A program made the translations under genes and the position numbers. The notes beneath the pieces are model-generated. The model saw only the letters and a program-made list of their open reading frames with translations, was not told the origin of the DNA and ran no database searches. Shown here piece by piece: positions 34,813 through 43,072 of a DNA stretch of 44,505 bases. Every line of letters begins with the position of its first letter. Position 1 is the first letter of the stretch. The stretch comes from Pollutimonas bauzanensis_A (GTDB lineage Bacteria; Pseudomonadota; Gammaproteobacteria; Burkholderiales; Burkholderiaceae_B). The stretch is taken from the NCBI RefSeq assembly GCF_040393045.1, contig NZ_JBEBUX010000015.1, positions 1 to 44,505 of the forward strand. Reading direction: 5' to 3'.

Positions 34813-35391
34813 ATGTCATTGATCATCGCTGCACGTTTTGAAACATTCGCTGCCGCCGAACTTGCCGCTGCTGCGCTCATGCAGGCAGGTGTGACAGAAG
34901 ATGCTTTGCATACCTTCTTCGTGAATCCTCCGGGCGCCCATGACAGATACCCGTTAGGCGGGGACAGAGCAGCCGATCCGGACTCAGAAGGTGCACCTTA
35001 CAGCGCAGTGGGCGGCGCAGCCGCTGTTGGCCTGGTTGGCGCATTGGTAGGAGGCGTCATCGCTTTTTCATTCACTGACTCTATGCTTCCGGTAGTCGGT
35101 GGCGCTGGCGCCGGGGCTTATATCGGTTCGCTTGCGGGCGCGCTTTATTCATTAGGCAGGGCGCGACCGCGTCGTACGTTAGAGCAGGCTCGAGAAGCCA
35201 AAGCTCACGAAGGACGCAAGTCGGGAGTGCTGCTCGCCGTTCATACATCACGTGATCACGAAAAACGCATCGCTGGAATCTTGCGCGACGCGGGCGGACA
35301 AGAGGTTGAACGCGCCCAAGGCCGGTGGTTCAACGGGAAATGGGAAGACTTCGACCCGCTCGAGGGGCCTGAGCTGGAAAAAAATATTTAA
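34813..35391 (+). CDS. glycine-zipper membrane protein, unknown function
   Basis: The 192-residue protein has an N-terminal soluble part (residues about 1-60, starting MSLIIAARFETFAAAELAAAALMQAG) and a glycine- and alanine-rich membrane hairpin (about 64-110, with GAAAVGLVGALVGG and GGAGAGAYIGSLAGAL). A charged C-terminal domain ends KWEDFDPLEG. Two close glycine-zipper segments suggest membrane insertion and oligomerisation, as in stress-response envelope proteins. I do not recognise a characterised homologue. It follows ybhN after 43 bases with GGAG upstream and overlaps the small lipoprotein gene tail to tail by four bases. Confidence 0.8.
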   Translation: MSLIIAARFETFAAAELAAAALMQAGVTEDALHTFFVNPPGAHDRYPLGGDRAADPDSEGAPYSAVGGAAAVGLVGALVGGVIAFSFTDSMLPVVGGAGAGAYIGSLAGALYSLGRARPRRTLEQAREAKAHEGRKSGVLLAVHTSRDHEKRIAGILRDAGGQEVERAQGRWFNGKWEDFDPLEGPELEKNI

Positions 35392-35543
35392 GCAGAATCG
35401 GTGGCGCCCACTCCAATTGATGGGTCGCTCTGGTGCAGTGCCGACGCCGGCGGGGTGGGGTCGCCTGCGCACGCGCTCAATGTACTTACAGCAATTGCGA
35501 CAATCAGCAGCATCAACATACGAAAAAACGCGGAATGGGCCAT
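35388..35543 (-). CDS. small lipoprotein
   Basis: The 51-residue product has a lipoprotein signal: basic start, hydrophobic stretch MLMLLIVAIAVSTLSAC and the lipobox LSAC, leaving a mature peptide of about 27 residues (starting CAGDPTPP). Start ATG 35543 is supported by AGAGGA seven bases upstream; the frame runs to 35609 but those codons precede the ribosome binding site. It resembles the entericidin-size tiny envelope lipoproteins but the sequence is not one I recognise. It is divergent from the efflux adaptor gene. Confidence 0.75.
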   Translation of the reverse strand: MAHSAFFRMLMLLIVAIAVSTLSACAGDPTPPASALHQSDPSIGVGATDSA

Positions 35544-35707
35544 GGTGTAATCCTCTATGAAAGATACGCAGATGAATGGAGCAGTCCTGTCCAGCAAGAT
35601 GCATGCCACTTTCGTGGACTAGAAAAATACCAGGGGGGCAGTGCTTACCCCTATTTCGCTTTATACTCACCCTTTAATAAAAATCACAACGCCAGACATT
35701 GCGCATA

Positions 35708-35726
35708 TACAGTGCGCCATGCTGTA
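35708..35726. promoter_or_regulatory. possible operator upstream of the RND adaptor gene
   Basis: TACAG (35708-35712) and CTGTA (35722-35726) form a short dyad with a nine-base spacer, ending just before the ribosome binding site AGGAG. RND efflux operons are often repressed by a TetR-type protein at such a site, but no regulator gene is adjacent, so this is weak. Confidence 0.2.
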
Positions 35727-35739
35727 CAGGAGTTATTGA

Positions 35740-36990
35740 ATGTCGAACCTTCGACTACCTTCCGGGCAACAAGTCCGGATCGTCGTTTTTTCATCGTTAT
35801 TATTGCTTGCCGCGTGCGGCGACAAATCCCAGCAAGGTGCGCCGGGCGACATGAAAGTACCGGTCAGCGTGGTTACTGTGCAGCCTAAGCCCACTGAAAT
35901 TCTGGCTCAGCTTCCAGGGCGGGTAGAGGCAATCAAAGATGCGCAGATCCGTGCCCGCGTTACTGGCATTGTGACTGAAATCAATTTCAAGCAGGGCAGC
36001 GACGTTACCGACGGCCAATTGCTGTTTACGATAGATCCAGCCCCTTATCGCGCAGTTCGGGCGCAGGCGGCGGCGCAATTGCAGCGTGCGCAGGCTGATG
36101 CCAAGAGCGCCCGGCTACTGGCGCAGCGCTATGGCAAGCTGATCAAGGCGAATGCAATTAGCCGACAAGAATTCGACAACGCGACCGCAGCAGCCGGCCA
36201 GGCCGATGCCAATGTGGCCGCAGCCAAAGCGACGCTCCAGTCGGCTGACATTGACTTGGGCTATACCAAGGTCGTATCCCCCATTACAGGCCGGATCGGG
36301 AAGTCGTTGGTTACTGAAGGGGCTCTGGTCAGCGCCACCGAAGCAACACAATTGGCAACCGTGCAGCAGCTTGATCGTGTTTATGTCGACCTCACCCGTT
36401 CCACTACAGAACTTGCTCAATTGCGCCGGGCATTGGCCAGCGGTGTCCTGGAACAGACAGCCGATGGCGAAGCCAAAGCGCAAGTGATCCTGGAAGATGG
36501 ATCCAATTACGATACGGAGGGCAAACTATTGTTTTCCGGCGTAACAGTCGACCCGACGACGGGCCAGGTCAATTTGCGCGCTGAATTCCCCAACCCGGAT
36601 CAAATTCTGTTGCCAGGTATGTATGTACGGGTGCGCCTGCAACAGGGCATCGACGAGAAAGCATTGCTGGTTCCGCAACAGGCGGTGCAGCGTACCGCTG
36701 ATGGTCTCAGCAGCCTTATGCTGGTAAAAGATGGCAAGGTTCATGTGTCGCCGGTTTCGCTCGGCTCGGGTGTTGATGGTAAGTGGATCATCACCAAAGG
36801 CTTGAGCGCTGGCGACGTGGTCATCGTCGAGGGCTTCCAGAAAATACGGCCTGGCGCGGCAGTACAACCCATCCCCTGGCAAGAGCACGCCGCGGGCGAT
36901 AAGCCAGCCTCATCGGCAGATGAAAAAGCCGAATCGGCGGAGAAGCCAGCAGACAAGGCGACTTCGCCCGAGCCAGCGGCCAAGAGCTGA
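35740..36990 (+). CDS. RND efflux periplasmic adaptor (AcrA/MexA type)
   Basis: The adaptor links the inner-membrane RND pump to the outer-membrane channel. The 416-residue protein has a lipoprotein signal with lipobox LAAC (MSNLRLPSGQQ start, hydrophobic core FSSLLLLAAC). The biotinyl-lipoyl-like hinge and coiled-coil hairpin follow (PGRVEAIKDAQIRARVTGIV and the alanine- and glutamine-rich helix from about 105 to 165). A beta-barrel part with GLYVRV-like GMYVRVRLQQG comes next. The C-terminus is Ala/Glu/Lys-rich. AGGAG lies seven bases before the ATG. The pump gene starts 63 bases later. Confidence 0.94.
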   Translation: MSNLRLPSGQQVRIVVFSSLLLLAACGDKSQQGAPGDMKVPVSVVTVQPKPTEILAQLPGRVEAIKDAQIRARVTGIVTEINFKQGSDVTDGQLLFTIDPAPYRAVRAQAAAQLQRAQADAKSARLLAQRYGKLIKANAISRQEFDNATAAAGQADANVAAAKATLQSADIDLGYTKVVSPITGRIGKSLVTEGALVSATEATQLATVQQLDRVYVDLTRSTTELAQLRRALASGVLEQTADGEAKAQVILEDGSNYDTEGKLLFSGVTVDPTTGQVNLRAEFPNPDQILLPGMYVRVRLQQGIDEKALLVPQQAVQRTADGLSSLMLVKDGKVHVSPVSLGSGVDGKWIITKGLSAGDVVIVEGFQKIRPGAAVQPIPWQEHAAGDKPASSADEKAESAEKPADKATSPEPAAKS

Positions 36991-37000
36991 AAAATCACTT

Positions 37001-37026
37001 ATGCAGGCTGCCGTGGCAGCCTGCAT
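37001..37026 (+). repeat. hairpin between adaptor and pump genes
   Basis: ATGCAGGCTGCC (37001-37012) pairs exactly with GGCAGCCTGCAT (37015-37026); with a realistic loop it is an 11-base-pair stem. It lies between the adaptor stop and the pump start. The next T-rich bases are 11 bases further on, so it is more likely an RNA processing or stability element that adjusts adaptor-to-pump ratio than a terminator. Confidence 0.6.
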
Positions 37027-37053
37027 CGTTAACTGCTTTTAGAGTGAGCACGC

Positions 37054-40000
37054 ATGTCGCAGTTTTTTATCGAAAGGCCGGTTTTTGCCTGGGTAATTGC
37101 CTTGGCAATTACTTTGGCAGGTTTGTTAGCCATTCCCAACATGCCGGTTTCGCAGTACCCCGAGGTAGCCCCGCCCGCCATTAGCATTCAGGCGACATAT
37201 CCCGGTGCTTCCGCCAAGGACGTCGCCAACTCGGTTTCCAGCGTTATCGAGAACGAGCTGAACGGTGCCACAGGCCTGTTGTATTACGAGTCGGTCAGCG
37301 ACTCCTACGGCGGCGCGGAAATTACCGCTACCTTTGCGCCTGGAACCGATCCGGATATGGCCCAGGTTGACGTCCAGAATCGGATCTCTAACGTTACCGC
37401 CAAGCTGCCCGGCGCAGTAACACAGCAAGGCCTGACAGTCAGTAAAAGCAATGCCAGCTTCTTGTTGGTAGCGGCTCTCTCGTCGACAGACGGTTCGTTA
37501 GATCAGGTGGCGTTGGCCGACTACATTACACGCAATATCCAGAACTCGATTTCGCGCGTTCCTGGCGTCGGAAAATTTCAGCTGTTCGCAGCGCCGCGCG
37601 CCATGCGGGTATGGGTCGATCCCGACAAGCTTACCGGTTATAAACTGAGCATGGCAGAAGTCAATGCAGCCATTGCGCAGCAGAACGTATTAATTTCTGC
37701 GGGTATTATCGGTTCTCCACCGAACCCGAGCGACCAACGGGTTACTGCGCCCATCGTGGTTAATGGCGAACTTACGACGGTTGCCGACTTCGAAAACGTG
37801 GTCCTGCGGTCCAACGTCGACGGATCCAGCGTGCGCGTTCGCGACATAGGGCGTGTTGAAGTCGGTGCCGACAACTATCAGTTCGGTGCACGTTTGAACG
37901 GCAAGCCGACAGCGGCGTTTGCTATTTCCCTGGCAACCAATGCCAACGCTTTGTCCACTGCGGCAGGGGTCAAAGAACGCATGGAAGAACTGTCCCAGTT
38001 CTTCCCTGGCAATATCACTTATTCCATTCCTTACGACACAACCCCCTACGTACAGATATCAATCGAACAAGTCGTCCACACCCTGCTGGAAGCGATGGTG
38101 CTGGTGTTTATCGTGATGTTCATTTTCTTACAGAACGTTCGATATACATTGATACCTGCACTGGTGGTTCCTATTGCCATTTTGGGCGCTTTTGCGGTCA
38201 TGCTCACCCTGGGCTTTTCCATTAACGTACTGACCATGTTTGCCATGGTTCTGGCTATCGGTATTCTTGTCGATGATGCCATTGTGGTGGTGGAAAACGT
38301 TGAACGGATTATGGTGGAAGAGGGCTTGTCACCTAAAGAAGCTACCAAGAAAGCCATGCCGCAGATTAGTGGAGCGGTAGTAGGGATGACGCTGGTTCTG
38401 GCCACGGTATTTTTGCCACTGGCCTTCATGAGTGGTTCCGTCGGCATCATTTACCAGCAGTTTTCCGTCGCCATGGCAGTATCTATTCTGTTTTCAGGCT
38501 TCCTGGCATTGACTTTCACGCCCGCTTTGTGCGCGACGATACTAAAGCCCATACCCAAAGGCCATCACGAATCCAAGAAGGGGTTTTTCGGATGGTTCAA
38601 CCGTTCGTTCGATCGTGTGACCAACCATTATGAAGGCTGGGTTGGACGCAGCCTGAAACGCGGCGGGCGCATGATGATCGTTTATCTGATCCTGCTGTTG
38701 GCGCTGGGCTGGATGTATATGCGCCTGCCTACGTCTTTCCTGCCTGAAGAAGACCAGGGCTATGTCATTGTAAATATGGAGTTGCCATCCGGATCCACCA
38801 GCAATCGTACGCTGGAGACGATCGAAAAGGTCGAAGACTATTTCAGCAAACAGCCACAAACGCAGAATATTGTGACGGTGCAGGGCTTCAGCTTTAACGG
38901 CAATGGGTTGAACTCGGCGATAGCCTTCGTTCCTTTGAAAGATTTTTCAGAGCGGCCAGGCAAGGAAAACTCCGCACAAACTGTGTCAGCAAAAGCGACG
39001 CAGAATTTGCTGTTCGGACTTCCCGACTCTATGGTTTTCGCTATTGTTCCCCCGGCGATTTCTTCGTTGGGTAATGCATCGGGCTTTGATATGCGCCTGC
39101 AGGATCGCGGTGGCCAAGGCCATGACGCATTGATGGCGGCCACACAGCAACTCCTGATGTTGGCCATGAAAAATCCAGTGCTGTCCGACACTCGTATTAC
39201 CGGTCTCGGGCCGGGTTCGGAGCTCAGCCTGACCATTGATCGCCAGAAAGCGGCGGCCCTTGGGGTCGACTTCGCTGAAGTCGCTACGCTTATTTCAACG
39301 GCTTTGGGCTCTTCGTATGTAGCGAAATTCCCGAACATGGGATGGATGCAGAACGTTTGGGTCCAGGCTGAGCAAAAGCACCGCATGAATACCGATGACA
39401 TCATGAAACTCAATGCTCGCAACAGCAAAGGGGAAATGGTGCCCTTGTCGTCATTTGTGAAGGTCGATTGGGAACAAGGCCCAGTCCAGGTGGTCCGCTA
39501 CAACAGCTACGAGTCGATCCGCCTGGGCGGTACTGCCGCCCCGGGTTACTCCACCGGTCAAGCGATGGCTGCCATGGAAGAAATAGTGGCCCAGTTGCCG
39601 CAAGGTTTCAGCTATGAATGGACAGGACTTTCCTACCAAGAGAAGCAAGCAGGCAGCCAATCTATCATCCTGATGGGACTGGCCATGCTGGTCGTCTTCA
39701 TGTTGCTTTCCGCGCTGTATGAAAGCTGGGCTATTCCTTTGTCGGTCATGCTGATGGTTCCGCTGGGAATGCTGGGTGCGGTAGGGCTCGTGTCGGCGCT
39801 GGGCATGTCCAATGATGTGTACTTCCAGGTCGGGATGATTACCGTGATCGGCCTGGCGGCCAAGAACGCCATTCTGATCGTCGAGTTCGCTAAAGATACA
39901 TACGCTCAAGGGGGAAGCATTATCGATGCGACGATTGAAGCGGCACGCTTGCGATTCCGGCCTATTCTGATGACTTCGTTCGCCTTCATTCTGGGCGTGG

Positions 40001-40248
40001 TGCCGTTGGCCATAGCCACCGGCGCAGGTTCGGCCAGCCAGAACGCTGTTGGCCTGGGTGTATTGGGCGGCATGTTGGCGGCTACGCCCTTGGCCATGCT
40101 GTTCGTTCCTACCTTCTTTGTCGTGGTATTAACATTGTTCAAGACCAAGCCTAAGCTTTCAGGGGCTCATGCGCCGCTGACTACCGTTCATCATGGCGCT
40201 CCCGCCGACCAGGCGGGCCACTCTCCTAAAGACGGAGGGCAGGCATAA
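37054..40248 (+). CDS. RND multidrug efflux transporter (AcrB/MexB, HAE1 family)
   Basis: The 1064-residue protein is the proton-driven pump that expels drugs, detergents and other amphiphiles. It has the 12-helix RND plan with two large periplasmic loops. The proton-relay residues are present: the double aspartate in GILVDDAIVVVENVERIM (near residue 410) and the lysine in GLAAKNAILIVEFAKD (near 940). The N-terminus MSQFFIERPVFAWVIALAI is typical. Its stop TAA overlaps the ATG of the outer-membrane factor gene by one base. Substrate range cannot be read from sequence. Confidence 0.97.
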   Translation: MSQFFIERPVFAWVIALAITLAGLLAIPNMPVSQYPEVAPPAISIQATYPGASAKDVANSVSSVIENELNGATGLLYYESVSDSYGGAEITATFAPGTDPDMAQVDVQNRISNVTAKLPGAVTQQGLTVSKSNASFLLVAALSSTDGSLDQVALADYITRNIQNSISRVPGVGKFQLFAAPRAMRVWVDPDKLTGYKLSMAEVNAAIAQQNVLISAGIIGSPPNPSDQRVTAPIVVNGELTTVADFENVVLRSNVDGSSVRVRDIGRVEVGADNYQFGARLNGKPTAAFAISLATNANALSTAAGVKERMEELSQFFPGNITYSIPYDTTPYVQISIEQVVHTLLEAMVLVFIVMFIFLQNVRYTLIPALVVPIAILGAFAVMLTLGFSINVLTMFAMVLAIGILVDDAIVVVENVERIMVEEGLSPKEATKKAMPQISGAVVGMTLVLATVFLPLAFMSGSVGIIYQQFSVAMAVSILFSGFLALTFTPALCATILKPIPKGHHESKKGFFGWFNRSFDRVTNHYEGWVGRSLKRGGRMMIVYLILLLALGWMYMRLPTSFLPEEDQGYVIVNMELPSGSTSNRTLETIEKVEDYFSKQPQTQNIVTVQGFSFNGNGLNSAIAFVPLKDFSERPGKENSAQTVSAKATQNLLFGLPDSMVFAIVPPAISSLGNASGFDMRLQDRGGQGHDALMAATQQLLMLAMKNPVLSDTRITGLGPGSELSLTIDRQKAAALGVDFAEVATLISTALGSSYVAKFPNMGWMQNVWVQAEQKHRMNTDDIMKLNARNSKGEMVPLSSFVKVDWEQGPVQVVRYNSYESIRLGGTAAPGYSTGQAMAAMEEIVAQLPQGFSYEWTGLSYQEKQAGSQSIILMGLAMLVVFMLLSALYESWAIPLSVMLMVPLGMLGAVGLVSALGMSNDVYFQVGMITVIGLAAKNAILIVEFAKDTYAQGGSIIDATIEAARLRFRPILMTSFAFILGVVPLAIATGAGSASQNAVGLGVLGGMLAATPLAMLFVPTFFVVVLTLFKTKPKLSGAHAPLTTVHHGAPADQAGHSPKDGGQA

Positions 40249-41729
40249 TGCAAGGGATCTTTAAAAGGGCAAGCTTGCCCCTAATCGTTACCCTGGCGCT
40301 TGCCGGATGTTCGCTGGCGCCGAAGTACGAGCGTCCTGCGGCACCGGTACCAGCGCAGTATCCCGCGCAAGTCGGGCCTCTCAACAGTAACGTTGCACCG
40401 GTTTCTGGCGTGAGCTATAGCGCCGACTTGGGCTGGAGCGAATTTTTCACTGATCCCCAGCTTCGGGCGCTCATCGCGTTATCGCTAGCCAATAATCGCG
40501 ATATGCGTGTGGCAGTCGAGCGTGTGGAAGAGGCCAGGGCGCAATACGGCATTGCCCAGAGCGATCGCTTGCCTACCTTTGGCATAGGCGGCAACGCTCA
40601 AATTACTCGAAACCCTGAAGCCCTGCGGGTAAACGGCGCTGAGTCTGATAGTGTGACGCGCTATTACCAAGCCGGCGTCGGCATGACTGCGTTCGAACTG
40701 GATTTTTTCGGTCGTATCAAGAACCTGAGCGAAGCAGCTTATCAGCAATACCTCGCTACAGAGCAGGCTAGACGTACGGTACATATCAATCTGGTCGCGC
40801 AAGTCGCCGAGGCGTATTTTCGACTACGCACTGCGCAGCAACTAGAAATTCTGGCGGAAAAAACGCTGCAGTCCCGCCAGAATACCTATTCACTGGCCAA
40901 GGCGCGCTTTGACGCAGGTGTGGCATCAGCATTGGATCTTAGCCAGGCCAAGACGCAGCTCGATTCGGTTCGAGCCGATCGCGCAAGCCTCGAGCGAGCT
41001 CAGGCCCAAGCCCAGAACGCATTGCATTTGTTGCTTGGTGCAGCACTTCCAGCCGATTTGCCGAAAGCCGCGGTGTTTGGACGGGATCAGGTGTTGGCTG
41101 CGATTCCGGTGGGTTTGCCGTCCGATCTGCTTGAACGGCGTCCTGACATCATGAGTGCAGAGAACGTCTTGCTGTCGGCTAACGCCAATATCGGCGCCGC
41201 CCGTGCCGCATTCTTTCCTAATATCTCGATCACTGGCCTATTGGGCTTTGCCAGTCCACAGTTAGGCGGATTATTCAGTTCGGGCAACCGCTTCTGGCAA
41301 TTCACACCGCAATTGCAGATGCCGATATTTTCCGGTGGCGTAAGCGGTAATCTTGAGTTGGCCGAAGCGCGGAAAAACATCGCTGTGGCGCAATATGAAA
41401 AGTCCATTCAAACAGCATTTCGGGAAGTTGCCGATGCGCTGGCGGGTGAGGCAACCTATGACAATCAGTTGAATGCGTTGCGTTCCCTGGAAGCCTCTGC
41501 CGCTGAAACATTGAAGTTGGCAACACTGCGTTATGAAACCGGCATCGATAGTTTTCTGCAAGTGCAAAATGCCGAGGTCGATCTCTACTCCGCGCAGCAG
41601 GCGTTCTACCAGACAGGGATGGAGTCACTGCTGAACAGGGTCGAGCTTTATAAAGCGTTGGGCGGCGGCTGGCTGCAGGACACAGTTGATGTAACGGCAA
41701 CCAACACGGTAGAGGGGCAAGTAAAATGA
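40248..41729 (+). CDS. RND efflux outer-membrane factor, OprM/NodT family lipoprotein
   Basis: This 493-residue outer-membrane channel completes the tripartite pump. The signal has a lipobox LAGC (MQGIFKRASLPLIVTLALAGC), giving a lipidated outer-membrane protein. Two repeats of the TolC-like helical barrel are visible, each with RVEEARAQYGIAQSDRLPTFG-type and ANANIGAARAAFFPNISITG segments. The start overlaps the pump stop by one base. Its own stop overlaps the pdxJ start by four bases. Confidence 0.95.
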   Translation: MQGIFKRASLPLIVTLALAGCSLAPKYERPAAPVPAQYPAQVGPLNSNVAPVSGVSYSADLGWSEFFTDPQLRALIALSLANNRDMRVAVERVEEARAQYGIAQSDRLPTFGIGGNAQITRNPEALRVNGAESDSVTRYYQAGVGMTAFELDFFGRIKNLSEAAYQQYLATEQARRTVHINLVAQVAEAYFRLRTAQQLEILAEKTLQSRQNTYSLAKARFDAGVASALDLSQAKTQLDSVRADRASLERAQAQAQNALHLLLGAALPADLPKAAVFGRDQVLAAIPVGLPSDLLERRPDIMSAENVLLSANANIGAARAAFFPNISITGLLGFASPQLGGLFSSGNRFWQFTPQLQMPIFSGGVSGNLELAEARKNIAVAQYEKSIQTAFREVADALAGEATYDNQLNALRSLEASAAETLKLATLRYETGIDSFLQVQNAEVDLYSAQQAFYQTGMESLLNRVELYKALGGGWLQDTVDVTATNTVEGQVK

Positions 41730-42457
41730 TCGAATTAGGCGTAAACATTGATCACGTAGCGACTTTGCGCCAACAGCGATTCACTTCGTACCCGGATCCT
41801 GTCCAGGCGGCGGTTCGCGCCGAAGAGGCGGGCGCCGACCTCATTACCTTGCATTTGCGCGAGGACCGCCGCCACATACAAGACAGCGATGTAGCAGCAA
41901 TAAAGCCACTGTTGCGTACGCGCATGAATCTGGAGTGTGCAATCACGCCGGAAATGCTTGATATCGCCTGCCGTATCCAGCCTCAGGACGTCTGCCTCGT
42001 TCCGGAAAAACGCACCGAACTGACGACAGAAGGCGGACTCGATGTCGCGGGCCAGTTCGATCATGTCCGGCTTGCGGTAGCCCAATTGCAAGAGGCGGGT
42101 ATTCGTGTTTCGCTGTTCATCGATCCGGAAGAGATCCAGATCGAGGCAGCCCATCAGGCTGGTGCGCCTGTGATTGAGTTGCATACAGGCGCCTATGCCG
42201 AAGCCGCGGATTCGTCCGCCATTGCGTTCGAGTTGGCGCGTCTGCGCACGGGTATCGCAAAAGGGGTAGGCTGTGGATTGCGCGTCAATGCAGGCCATGG
42301 CCTGCACTACGATAACGTGCAAACCATTGCGGCCTTGCCCGGCATAGCCGAGCTCAACATAGGCCATGCCATCGTGGCGCGGGCCGTATTTGATGGCTGG
42401 GAGAAGGCCATCCGAGATATGAAGGCGCTCATGCGGACTGCGCGAGCGTCTTCCTGA
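41726..42457 (+). CDS. pdxJ: pyridoxine 5'-phosphate synthase
   Basis: PdxJ condenses 3-amino-2-oxopropyl phosphate with deoxyxylulose 5-phosphate to make pyridoxine 5'-phosphate. The 243-residue protein has the family start IELGVNIDHVATLRQ and the phosphate-binding blocks LITLHLREDRRHI and ECAITPEMLDIA. The ATG overlaps the outer-membrane factor stop (ATGA), with GAGGGG eight bases upstream, so it is likely co-transcribed with the pump. In many proteobacteria pdxJ follows recO instead, so this placement is unusual. Confidence 0.97.
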   Translation: MIELGVNIDHVATLRQQRFTSYPDPVQAAVRAEEAGADLITLHLREDRRHIQDSDVAAIKPLLRTRMNLECAITPEMLDIACRIQPQDVCLVPEKRTELTTEGGLDVAGQFDHVRLAVAQLQEAGIRVSLFIDPEEIQIEAAHQAGAPVIELHTGAYAEAADSSAIAFELARLRTGIAKGVGCGLRVNAGHGLHYDNVQTIAALPGIAELNIGHAIVARAVFDGWEKAIRDMKALMRTARASS

Positions 42458-42469
42458 AAAGGATAGAAC

Positions 42470-43042
42470 ATGTCGGTTACACCGTTAGATTACTTATTGT
42501 CGCGGCGCTCGGTCAAACTGGTCCAGTCGCCTGGCCCGGATGACCACCAGCTGGCACAAATCCTGCAGACGGCGATGTCGGCACCCGACCATGGCCGGTT
42601 GCAGCCCTGGCGTTTCACCCTGATTCGTGAAGAAGGCATTGCCCGGCTTGCCGAATTGTCGACGTCAGCAATAAAGGCGGCGAACTTGCCATTTCCGCCC
42701 GAAAAAGAAGCCAGCGTACGACGCTGGCTGGCTAAAGTGCCGTTGCTTATTGGTATTGCCTGCCAAATTGATCATTCGAACACCAAGATCCCTGAACACG
42801 AACGCATGCTGGCAGTGGGTGCGGCGGCTACGAATATGCTCAATGCGGCTCATATGTTGGGTTTTGGCGCCTTCTGGAGCACAGGCCTGGGCACTTACCT
42901 CGACGAGGTGACCGAAGCGCTGGGCTTTGATAACCTGGACTATCGCTTTATGGGCTTTCTTTCGATAGGCACGCCTATTGTGACTCTTGATCCTGTCCAG
43001 CGGCCTGATTATCAGCAGTTCGTCACCGAATGGGCCGGTTAG
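42470..43042 (+). CDS. nitroreductase family protein, YdjA-like
   Basis: The 190-residue protein is an FMN-dependent nitroreductase-fold enzyme of the small YdjA subgroup. The FMN-binding start SRRSVKLVQSPGPDD and the block SAPDHGRLQPWRF match YdjA, and the second half has WSTGLGTYLDEVTEALGF. Members reduce nitro or quinone groups with NAD(P)H; the natural substrate is not known. AAAAGGA lies six bases before the ATG. It is 12 bases after pdxJ. Confidence 0.92.
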   Translation: MSVTPLDYLLSRRSVKLVQSPGPDDHQLAQILQTAMSAPDHGRLQPWRFTLIREEGIARLAELSTSAIKAANLPFPPEKEASVRRWLAKVPLLIGIACQIDHSNTKIPEHERMLAVGAAATNMLNAAHMLGFGAFWSTGLGTYLDEVTEALGFDNLDYRFMGFLSIGTPIVTLDPVQRPDYQQFVTEWAG

Positions 43043-43072
43043 TCACTTTATCCTCATGGGGAGCGGTCGGAC

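Noticed and set aside
37001..37026. Hairpin between adaptor and pump genes as an intrinsic terminator
   Set aside because: There is no T-run directly after the stem, and the pump gene clearly belongs to the same operon.
41735..42367. 210-codon minus-strand frame opposite pdxJ
   Set aside because: pdxJ is certain; the antisense translation has no family features.
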